From JAHFOW01 sp964370795 (GTDB lineage Bacteria > Planctomycetota > Brocadiia > Brocadiales > Brocadiaceae): a stretch of 27,115 nucleotides of DNA. The position numbers and the translations under genes are program-made. The notes under the pieces were generated by a model that saw only the letters and a program-made list of their open reading frames with translations, was not told the origin of the DNA and searched no databases. The stretch covers positions 1 to 27,115 of the forward strand of contig CAYJME010000016.1 in the NCBI GenBank assembly GCA_964370795.1, given 5' to 3'. Positions 15,546 to 21,575 of the stretch are shown in pieces; within the stretch, counting starts at the first letter, position 1, and each line of letters begins with the position of its first letter.

Positions 15546-17062
15546 ACGGTCTTTTTAACCACTACTTTGTTGATGGCATTCAGATAAGCTTTTGCGCTGG
15601 CCTCAATAATATCGGTGCTTACCGCACGGCCTCGAATAGTCTTTCCACCCACATCAATATCTACATACACCTCGCCCATGGCGTCTTTTCCGCCGGTAAC
15701 GGCATGGATATTATAGTTCAGTAATTTACCGGTAATGGACGTCAACATGTCAATGGCCTTGAAAATTGCGTCAATAGGGCCGTCTCCGTTGGCATGTGCT
15801 TCAACGATGCGGTTATCCTGCAATTTAAGCTGAACACGGGCTGTGGGGATTACCTGTGGCCCGCAGCTGATGCTTAAACTTTCCAACTGAAAGACATGGG
15901 GGACGTCCGTCTTTTCTACTCCAATGATGGCTTCAATGTCCTCATCGAAGATCTCCTTCTTTTTGTCTGCTACGCGTTTGAATTCTTCAAATGTACGTTC
16001 AAATTCATCATCCGATACCTCGTATCCCAGTTCCCTGATGCGATCTTTGAAGGCATGCCGTCCTGACAATTTTCCCAGCACAATCTTTGTTTTGTGAAGC
16101 CCAACATCCTCCGGCTTCATAATTTCATAGGTCGTACGCTCCTTAAGAACGCCGTCCTGATGCACGCCGGATTGATGTGCAAAGGCATTTTCGCCAACAA
16201 TAGCCTTGTTTCTCTGCACCCGCAAGCCTGTCAGGGTGCTTACCAGTCTGCTGGTAGCAATAAGCTCTTTGGTTACAATACGTGTTGAGCAATGATAAAA
16301 GTCATGACGGGTTTTTAGTGCCATAACGATCTCCTCAAGCGCCGCGTTTCCTGCCCGTTCGCCAAGGCCATTGATGGTGCACTCAACCTGCTGGGCGCCT
16401 GCCTTTACAGCGGCAAGGGAGTTGGCGACGCCAAGTCCCAGGTCATTATGACAATGCACACTGATCACCGCCTTGTTAATATTTTTTACATTTTCCTTTA
16501 ATCCGCGAATGATGGATGCGTAATGGTCAGGCACTGCATATCCCACCGTATCAGGTATATTCACGGTCTTTGCCCCGGCATCAATAACGGCCTCCACAAC
16601 CTGGATCAGAAAATCCAGTTCCGTTCGTGACGCATCTTCCGGTGAAAATTCCACGTCATCCACATACTTCAGTGCATGTTTAACGCCCTTTACCGCCAGA
16701 TGAATGATCTCTTCCTTTGCCTTCTGCAGTTTATATTTCCTGTGGATTTCAGAGGTGGCCAGAAATACATGAATCCTAGGATGTTCGGCCTTCTCAAGTG
16801 CCTGTGCAGCGCTATCGATATCCTTTTCAACGGCGCGGGCGAGGCCCGCCACGGAAACACCGCGCACCTCCTGTGCAATTCTGCTGACGGACTCAAAATC
16901 GCCGGGAGATGATACGGGAAATCCCGCCTCAATGACATCCACATTCAACAGTACGAGTTGCCGTGCAATCTGGATTTTATCATTAATATCAAGACTGGCA
17001 CCCGGCGATTGCTCCCCGTCGCGCAGGGTCGTATCAAAAATGATGATATTGTTATTAGCCAT
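15542..17062 (-). CDS. leuA: 2-isopropylmalate synthase
   Basis: The 506-residue product condenses acetyl-CoA with 2-oxoisovalerate, the first committed step of leucine synthesis. The N-terminal catalytic TIM barrel shows DTTLRDGEQSPG (Arg14, Asp15, Glu17), the metal-binding SVHCHNDLG (His203, His205) and NGLGERAGNA. HQSGVHQDG follows in the linker. The C-terminal part, from about 380 to the end, is the leucine-binding regulatory domain with GGKDAMGEVYVDI and the Gly-rich GDGPIDA, so feedback inhibition by leucine is expected. The length is typical of the bacterial long-chain type (about 510). Citramalate synthase is related, but the sequence agrees better with LeuA. It is the first gene of the leftward leuA-aroDE-aroK cluster. 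A possible promoter in this direction is TTGCGT/CATACT (complement of 17115-17120 and 17092-17097, spacing 17). Confidence 0.93.
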   Translation of the reverse strand: MANNNIIIFDTTLRDGEQSPGASLDINDKIQIARQLVLLNVDVIEAGFPVSSPGDFESVSRIAQEVRGVSVAGLARAVEKDIDSAAQALEKAEHPRIHVFLATSEIHRKYKLQKAKEEIIHLAVKGVKHALKYVDDVEFSPEDASRTELDFLIQVVEAVIDAGAKTVNIPDTVGYAVPDHYASIIRGLKENVKNINKAVISVHCHNDLGLGVANSLAAVKAGAQQVECTINGLGERAGNAALEEIVMALKTRHDFYHCSTRIVTKELIATSRLVSTLTGLRVQRNKAIVGENAFAHQSGVHQDGVLKERTTYEIMKPEDVGLHKTKIVLGKLSGRHAFKDRIRELGYEVSDDEFERTFEEFKRVADKKKEIFDEDIEAIIGVEKTDVPHVFQLESLSISCGPQVIPTARVQLKLQDNRIVEAHANGDGPIDAIFKAIDMLTSITGKLLNYNIHAVTGGKDAMGEVYVDIDVGGKTIRGRAVSTDIIEASAKAYLNAINKVVVKKTV

Positions 17063-17468
17063 GAAATTTGTCCAAGAGTTTTAAGAAAAATAGTATGAAT
17101 AAAATTTTACTATAACGCAATGACTACATTCAATAGTTATTTGAATGTAGAGGGATTTCAAACGGGTAACGTAACCGTCTCGGTTGCGCGAATGAAAGTC
17201 GCTGAAGGATTGGTTTAAGTCTCTTTTAGATAAAAAATAGGATTATGCAATACATATAACCAGCTTATAGAGTTGTTTACAACTTAATTTAAGGTCATTT
17301 TCTATCAAATTTAGGATATAATAATTAATATATACATAACGCAGCAAGTCGCAACAAAGTCCGCTCTATTAAAAAGAAGTTTTTATGGGGTAATATTATA
17401 AAAGCCTGAGACTCTAAAATTAATAAATACGTTTGGTATTTCAAAAAAAATTAGGGATGAGGTGATCA
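17063..17468. other. Divergent control region between leuA and the sigma-54 regulator
   Basis: No gene is supported in these 406 bases. A perfect hairpin has arms CTACATTCAA (17124-17133) and 17141-17150 around a seven-base loop. It has no T-run, so an operator or leader element is more likely than a terminator. AACCG (17173-17177) and CGGTT (17181-17185) form a small second hairpin. AGTTGT-TT-ACAACT (17271-17284) is a perfect 14-bp palindrome. TATAAT at 17317-17322 could be the -10 element for the regulator gene at 17469, with a leader of about 140 bases, but no clear -35 is seen. The palindrome lies roughly 45-58 bases upstream of that start, a typical operator or activator position. Confidence 0.5.
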
Positions 17469-18833
17469 ATGAAGAAACCAAAAATTATGATCGTTGAAGA
17501 AGACGATATCCTGCGTCAAAAATTGAAAAGACTGTTGCTTGCCCATGAATTTGAAGTATTTGAATCATTGAGTAAAACAGCAATTCCCCGGTTCTTTCTA
17601 AAGAGTAACCCGGCCCTCGTCGTTATAGGATCTTCTCAAACGAGTGAATGGAATGGATTGGATTTGGCGCAACAAATTCGTCAATTGGACAAAAGCATTC
17701 CACTTATTCTGATTACAGCGAACAGTTCTGAGGATATAGCCATCAAAGCATTAAGAATAGGTATCAATGATTATTTTAAACATCCTTTTTCGCCTGAAGA
17801 ACTCGTTACGAGTATTAACCGACTCCTCTCAGACTCCATCATTCAGGAATCTCCCTTAGAAAATGGAACAAATTACACCAGCCTTATAGGTAGTCAGAAG
17901 ATGATTGGAGAAAACTTGCAGATGCAGAGGATTAAAACATACATCGGCAATGTTGCATCGACTGAGAGTAATGTCCTCATCACCGGAGAAACCGGTACGG
18001 GTAAAGAGCTTACGGCCGAACTAATTCACAAAAATAGTCCAAGACATCAGAAGCCATTTGTTTGTATCAATTGCACTGCCATTCCAGACAGTCTTTTAGA
18101 AAGTGAGTTGTTTGGACATGAAAAAGGGGCATTCACGGGGGCTGACTCATTTAAGGAGGGAACGCTAAAACATGCCGAGGGCGGATCCGTCTTTTTCGAC
18201 GAGATTGGCGACATGAGTCTCTACCATCAGGCAAAGATACTGAGAGCAATAGAAAGTAAGGAGGTCCAACGCTTAGGGGGTAAAGGAAATATCCCTCTGA
18301 ACATCCGGGTTATCGCCGCTACCAACCAGGATCTGGATCGATTGGTGGAAGAAGGCAAGTTCAGGAAAGATCTCTACTTTCGCCTTAATGTTGCCAGGAT
18401 ACAACTTCCTCCGCTAAGAGAGCGTAAGAATGATATTCCTTACTTGCTTGATCTTTATACCCATGAATTAAACAATCGGTTTGGACGAGAGGTAGAAGGA
18501 CTCACCGAAGATGCCCTAGAGTATTTGATCCGCTATGATTGGCCAGGGAACATTCGGGAGCTCAAGAATATTTTAGAGGCAGCCTTTGTCAACATCTCTA
18601 CCAGACGGCTCTCCTTTAATGACCTGCCGGAACATTTCCGCAATCGGCTCATAGAAGCAAAAAATCTTTCTCAAGGCGAGCAAGATATTTTACTTTTCAC
18701 CCTCATGTCCACTAAGTGGAATAAGAGTAAGACCGCCCAAAAACTCCATTGGTCCAGAATGACCCTCTACCGGAAGATGGAAAAATACCATATCGCAAAA
18801 GAGGGCAAAAAAATAAAAACAACTCAACAATAA
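17469..18833 (+). CDS. Sigma-54-dependent enhancer-binding regulator with atypical receiver domain
   Basis: The 454-residue product has the NtrC-type architecture. Receiver domain, about 4-120: acidic pocket Glu10/Glu11/Asp12, LITA with Thr83 and the conserved Lys104 in FKHPF. At the phosphoacceptor position, however, the segment reads ALVVIGSSQTS, with Gly54 where NtrC has Asp54. AAA+ domain, about 140-380: Walker A GETGTGKE (173-180), the sigma-54 contact loop GAFTGA (220-225), Walker B VFFDEI (241-246), RKDLYFRLNV and the WPGNIRELKN motif. A Fis-type helix-turn-helix (about 417-442, KSKTAQKLHWSRMTLYRKM) binds DNA. GAGGTGA at 17459-17465 supports ATG 17469. No histidine kinase gene is adjacent. 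It directly precedes the injection-system operon, which has a -24/-12 promoter, so it is probably that operon's activator. Without the Asp, it is unlikely to be controlled by phosphorylation. Confidence 0.93.
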   Translation: MKKPKIMIVEEDDILRQKLKRLLLAHEFEVFESLSKTAIPRFFLKSNPALVVIGSSQTSEWNGLDLAQQIRQLDKSIPLILITANSSEDIAIKALRIGINDYFKHPFSPEELVTSINRLLSDSIIQESPLENGTNYTSLIGSQKMIGENLQMQRIKTYIGNVASTESNVLITGETGTGKELTAELIHKNSPRHQKPFVCINCTAIPDSLLESELFGHEKGAFTGADSFKEGTLKHAEGGSVFFDEIGDMSLYHQAKILRAIESKEVQRLGGKGNIPLNIRVIAATNQDLDRLVEEGKFRKDLYFRLNVARIQLPPLRERKNDIPYLLDLYTHELNNRFGREVEGLTEDALEYLIRYDWPGNIRELKNILEAAFVNISTRRLSFNDLPEHFRNRLIEAKNLSQGEQDILLFTLMSTKWNKSKTAQKLHWSRMTLYRKMEKYHIAKEGKKIKTTQQ

Positions 18834-18847
18834 TTTTGGTGAGAAAC

Positions 18848-18897
18848 TGTAACATTTTATTAATGGACGTTACAAAAAAGTTACAAAATCATGTTAC
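18848..18897. promoter_or_regulatory. Cluster of TGTAAC/GTTACA half-sites
   Basis: TGTAAC at 18848-18853 is followed by GTTACA at 18869-18874, GTTACA at 18880-18885 and GTTAC at 18893-18897. Several start-to-start distances (21 and 11) are close to whole helical turns. The same half-site forms the clean inverted repeat at 19018-19036. This cluster begins 14 bases after the regulator's stop and about 250-290 bases upstream of the sigma-54 promoter. It may be an auxiliary enhancer. Confidence 0.5.
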
Positions 18898-19017
18898 GCT
18901 TAAATATCTTTTAATTCTGGTGTCTTAACTCTGATAAGCTATTGATTTTGCATACCATTTGCTCTTCCTTTTAAAATTTCACAATCTTGCCTTTTCTTTC
19001 AAAGTGGTTCAATAAAG

Positions 19018-19036
19018 TGTAACAAGTGCTGTTACA
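19018..19036. promoter_or_regulatory. Upstream activator site, TGTAACA-N5-TGTTACA
   Basis: A perfect inverted repeat with seven-base arms and a five-base centre covers 19018-19036. Its centre lies about 108 bases upstream of the -24 GG of the sigma-54 promoter, within the normal range for an enhancer site. The half-site recurs four times in 18848-18897 and the region contains no gene. The Fis-type helix-turn-helix of the adjacent regulator is the obvious candidate binder. This is inference from position and symmetry. Confidence 0.65.
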
Positions 19037-19111
19037 TATCTGGCTGTAAAATAGATAACAGAAAATATCGAGTCCAACTAAAAACCGTTTATTTATAAGT
19101 GTTTCAAAGGG

Positions 19112-19131
19112 ACAAGCTTCTATGAGCTTGT
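19112..19131 (+). promoter_or_regulatory. Hairpin abutting the sigma-54 promoter
   Basis: ACAAGCT (19112-19118) pairs with AGCTTGT (19125-19131) around a six-base loop and runs into a short T-run (19131-19134). It ends one base before the -24 element. It could act as a small terminator insulating the promoter from read-through, or as a protein-binding site. Confidence 0.35.
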
Positions 19132-19132
19132 T

Positions 19133-19149
19133 TTGGTATCGAACTTGCA
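19133..19149 (+). promoter_or_regulatory. Sigma-54 (-24/-12) promoter of the contractile injection operon
   Basis: TTGGTATCGAACTTGCA matches the -24/-12 class: TTGG at 19133-19136, TTGC at 19145-19148, with exactly ten bases between the invariant GG and GC. Transcription should begin near 19160. It is preceded by inverted-repeat sites and by a gene for a sigma-54 activator, and it is followed by the injection-system genes in the same direction. A search of the other long intergenic regions by eye found no second GG-N10-GC match of this quality. Confidence 0.75.
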
Positions 19150-19185
19150 CTCATTTCAAGAGAATTTTAAATAAGAGAGGCTAAA

Positions 19186-19215
19186 ATGATTAATGGCGTA
19201 TATGTGAAATTCTAA
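19186..19215 (+). CDS. Nine-codon leader ORF (tentative)
   Basis: A purine-rich AAGAGAGG (19173-19180) sits five bases before ATG 19186, which opens a nine-codon frame (MINGVYVKF) ending at TAA 19213-19215. It lies between the predicted sigma-54 start site and the first real gene. It could be a translated leader that affects expression of the operon, or a chance frame. No family or attenuator stem was recognised. Confidence 0.25.
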   Translation: MINGVYVKF

Positions 19216-19238
19216 ACCAGCAGAGGATGATAAAAAGT

Positions 19239-19448
19239 ATGAAAAAATTAACGATTTTGTCCATCGTCGGATTGCTTTCCTTGTTGCCTGTGTCTGTTTG
19301 GGCAGACGTCAGGATACATGAATGGTATGGTCTGTATGATATGAATCATGATGGATGGAGGGGAATTCTCATCATCGGCGACTCTCATGCATTGGCTGAA
19401 AGTATGACTGAGTTAGTGTCACAGCCGACTACTTACAGCGCCTGCTAG
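19239..19448 (+). CDS. Small secreted protein at head of injection-system operon
   Basis: The product has 69 residues from ATG 19239, with AGAGGA at 19222-19227 as ribosome site. An in-frame ATG at 19227 overlaps that site and is less likely. The signal peptide is clear: KK, a hydrophobic core and cleavage after VWA at about residue 22. The mature peptide has only about 47 residues. It contains the segment HEWYGLYDMNHDGWRG, in which D34-x-N36-x-D38-G39 resembles one calcium-binding loop of EF-hand or dockerin type. It ends in Cys as its last residue. No family was recognised. As the first gene after the sigma-54 promoter it is probably co-expressed with the injection machine, but being exported it may act in the envelope rather than in the particle. 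Confidence 0.6.
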   Translation: MKKLTILSIVGLLSLLPVSVWADVRIHEWYGLYDMNHDGWRGILIIGDSHALAESMTELVSQPTTYSAC

Positions 19449-19501
19449 GTATTTTTCGTTATAAATTCAATAAAATAGTAATTTTATAAGTAGAGACATT
19501 A

Positions 19502-19756
19502 ATGAATCATGAATGGAAGGATCCTCAGAATAAAGACCAGCTCGAAGGTCGATACGCTAACTACTTCAAGGTCGGCCAAAACGCCTTCGAGTTCCTGATC
19601 GATTTTGGTCAGTTTTATCCTGATAGCGGGAGCGAATACTTTCATACCAGGATTGTCAGTAATCCGTATTATGCAAATGTCCTGCTAAAGATACTTCAAG
19701 GGTCTATCGATCAATACGAACAGACATTCGGTCCCATTCCAGAGAAAGATGAATAG
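19502..19756 (+). CDS. DUF3467 family protein
   Basis: The 84-residue cytoplasmic protein matches the DUF3467 pattern as remembered: LEGRYANYFKVGQNAFEFLIDFGQFYP, then HTRIVSNPYYANVLLKIL and a final SIDQYEQTFGPIP. The family is small, widespread and of unknown function. Its fold should be a compact beta-rich domain with a C-terminal helix. It lies 53 bp after the small secreted protein and has only a weak ribosome site (TAGAGAC). Its place in the operon between the promoter and the structural genes suggests a regulatory, chaperone or assembly role in the injection system. This is inference from position. Confidence 0.75.
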   Translation: MNHEWKDPQNKDQLEGRYANYFKVGQNAFEFLIDFGQFYPDSGSEYFHTRIVSNPYYANVLLKILQGSIDQYEQTFGPIPEKDE

Positions 19757-19925
19757 AAAATTGAGCAAAAGATCACAACATTTTATTTATTTCATGGATG
19801 AGGAAGTACTTTTAACATTCTTTAGTGAAATTAAGAGACTAGACTATTGTGGTGTTTTGTCTTGTGGAATCATTAGTATTTTGTTAGTGAGGCAACAAAA
19901 CCATGCGTGTATAGCTTTTTCATGA
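19749..19925 (+). CDS. Possible 58-residue small protein (tentative)
   Basis: ATG 19749 overlaps the last codons of the DUF3467 gene by eight bases. It opens a frame of 58 codons ending at TGA 19923-19925, with AGAGAAAG just upstream. The predicted peptide is basic at its start, has an acidic-hydrophobic middle (DEEVLLTFF) and a hydrophobic segment (CGVLSCGIISILLV) near the end that could touch or cross a membrane. It has three Cys. No family was recognised. The overlap suggests coupled translation, but a chance frame in AT-rich DNA is equally possible. Confidence 0.28.
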   Translation: MNRKLSKRSQHFIYFMDEEVLLTFFSEIKRLDYCGVLSCGIISILLVRQQNHACIAFS

Positions 19926-19931
19926 CACGCA
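19904..19931 (+). other. Hairpin upstream of the DUF4255 gene
   Basis: TGCGTGT (19904-19910) pairs with ACACGCA (19925-19931) around a 14-base loop. No T-run follows. It sits in the 58-base stretch before the DUF4255 gene, at the end of the tentative 58-codon frame. It could attenuate transcription or stabilise the downstream structural message. GGTTTTAACC at 19944-19953 is a further small palindrome. Confidence 0.3.
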
Positions 19932-19983
19932 AGGCTGCAAATAGGTTTTAACCTCTTGTTAATAGGATAGCGGTAGCTCGAAA

Positions 19984-20553
19984 ATGCTGGACATTGCACT
20001 CAAATTTCTCACAGATGAATTAAAATCCTATTTGAATATCCGGGCAGGTTCAAATTCGGTAGAGGTGAAAATGAGCAGGCTGGTGGATGAGGCAGGAAAG
20101 TACGCTTTTGATAAAGAGACTATTGGCGCTTCAGTTATCAATATAGAAGAGGAACGCACCTTCAGGTCGCAGCTACCTGACTACACCTATAGGAATGGAC
20201 AGCATGTAGTGTTGGCGCCTGAGATAAAGCTTAACCTGCATGTGTTGTTCGCAGCTAACTTTACACATTATGATGTTGCTCTGAAGTATATCTCCTATGT
20301 GTTGACGTATTTTCAGTCGCATTCCCATTTCACTCCCGAAGAATATCCTGCTCTTGATGAACGGATTGGGAAGCTGACTATGGAATTGCAGTCGCTCAGC
20401 TATGAGCAGTTGAACCAGGTATGGGCCTTTATCGGCGGCAAGCAACTGCTATCAGTTATTTACAAGGTGCGAATGGTTGTTTTACAGGACGAGGCACAGA
20501 TGGCCATCCAGCCCTCGCTTACGATTATCAATACCCAAATTGAAAGCCAATGA
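19984..20553 (+). CDS. DUF4255 tail-terminator/cap protein of contractile injection system (Afp16/Pvc16-like)
   Basis: The 189-residue product fits DUF4255: MLDIALKFLTDEL at the start, VVINIEEER-like text (SVINIEEERTFR), a central LNLHVLFAANFTHYDVALKYISYVLTYFQ and the end QVWAFIGGKQLLSVIYKVRMVVL. Proteins of this family cap the distal end of the sheath and tube in extracellular contractile injection systems such as the antifeeding prophage and Photorhabdus virulence cassettes. It is the first structural gene of the particle here. Its stop overlaps the start of the next gene as ATGA, so the two are translationally coupled. The ribosome site is weak (AGGA about 15 bases upstream). Confidence 0.9.
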   Translation: MLDIALKFLTDELKSYLNIRAGSNSVEVKMSRLVDEAGKYAFDKETIGASVINIEEERTFRSQLPDYTYRNGQHVVLAPEIKLNLHVLFAANFTHYDVALKYISYVLTYFQSHSHFTPEEYPALDERIGKLTMELQSLSYEQLNQVWAFIGGKQLLSVIYKVRMVVLQDEAQMAIQPSLTIINTQIESQ

Positions 20554-21563
20554 TTACGAAATTTCGTACGTTATTTATTGTAAATATATCGCATGCCTAC
20601 TACATTTCAGACTGTAAGGATTTCGATTTTATTTTCCCTGCTGATACGGCACAATTATTAAGGAACGGCAAACTGATTGCAAAGGCACTCGATGGTAAAC
20701 TATATGTCCTGTTTGAAACGGATGAAGCTGGAACGGCATTGATTCCGGTTCCAGGAAAGACCTTGCGGATTGGTATGAAACTGCTCAATCCTTATTTCTG
20801 CAACTTCACGGATCTTGCCTTCAATTTCAATACATCGATATCTCTTTACAGGAATACAACTAACCCTGTTGCACTGGATGCACCTGAGGAGATTGCAATG
20901 GTGGGACGGGTGTTTAGCCATCCTCTGACCAATACTGAACGGCCTGTAACTGTAACCTTGGAAAATGCACATGAACAGGTTTTGCAAACAGATATCATCA
21001 CTGCCGCTAATGACCGAACAACAGTATCTTACGAGTTGGCTGGACAAGCTGATGGTTCATACACTGTAGAGGAAGCCTATTCCGGAGAAACGAAAAGAAC
21101 CACATATTATTGTGATTCGGAACTGAGGCAATACGGTGTACTTGGCGTTATTGAAATTGAGATTGACAACAGTTTTTATACAACTCCCCCCACATTTGTG
21201 ATTGCATTTAATGTTAAGAAAGAGATATTGAAATATTACGTAGTGGCCAGGAATTACAGTGATACGGAATTTAATCAAATTTCTGTTGAAGATAACGGTT
21301 TTGCAGAAGAAGGGCGGCTACAGGTGAAGTTCACAAAAGTGCCCTATACCGCATTTACAAATGACGATATTTCTCCAGCACTATTGGGTGGGAACGATAC
21401 GAGGGTTATGCTGTTCAAAACGCAGGCAGCGATAAAACGCCATGAAAAAGGCAGAAAGAAAATCCAATTAAAAAAGAATGGTGATGTTGTCATCACAAAC
21501 CTGCCTCAACCGGGTGCTGATAAAGCAAATGGAAACCTTATTATTTATATTTCAAAACCGTAA
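20550..21563 (+). CDS. Unknown injection-system protein between cap and sheath genes
   Basis: The 337-residue product was not recognised. It has no signal peptide or membrane segment and reads as beta-rich. The N-terminal half (about 1-105) runs ITKFRTLFIVNISH to a PGKTLRIGMKLLNPYFCNF segment. A middle module (about 110-180) looks Ig-like, with TVTLENAHEQ and ADGSYTVEEAY, and the C-terminal half (about 195-337) includes GVIEIEIDNSFYTTPPTFVIAFNVKKEILKYYV and a basic end. The overlap with the DUF4255 gene (ATGA) and the 12-bp spacing to the sheath gene argue for a structural partner, possibly a cap adaptor joining terminator to sheath or an anchoring protein. This is inference from position only. 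Confidence 0.7.
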   Translation: MITKFRTLFIVNISHAYYISDCKDFDFIFPADTAQLLRNGKLIAKALDGKLYVLFETDEAGTALIPVPGKTLRIGMKLLNPYFCNFTDLAFNFNTSISLYRNTTNPVALDAPEEIAMVGRVFSHPLTNTERPVTVTLENAHEQVLQTDIITAANDRTTVSYELAGQADGSYTVEEAYSGETKRTTYYCDSELRQYGVLGVIEIEIDNSFYTTPPTFVIAFNVKKEILKYYVVARNYSDTEFNQISVEDNGFAEEGRLQVKFTKVPYTAFTNDDISPALLGGNDTRVMLFKTQAAIKRHEKGRKKIQLKKNGDVVITNLPQPGADKANGNLIIYISKP

Positions 21564-21575
21564 GGAGATAAAATT

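Noticed and set aside
16690..16944. A minus-strand 84-codon frame inside leuA
   Set aside because: It lies entirely within the conserved LeuA frame and has no family features. It is a shadow frame.
17173..17185. A small AACCG/CGGTT hairpin as a terminator
   Set aside because: The stem is short, there is no T-run and no gene ends just before it.
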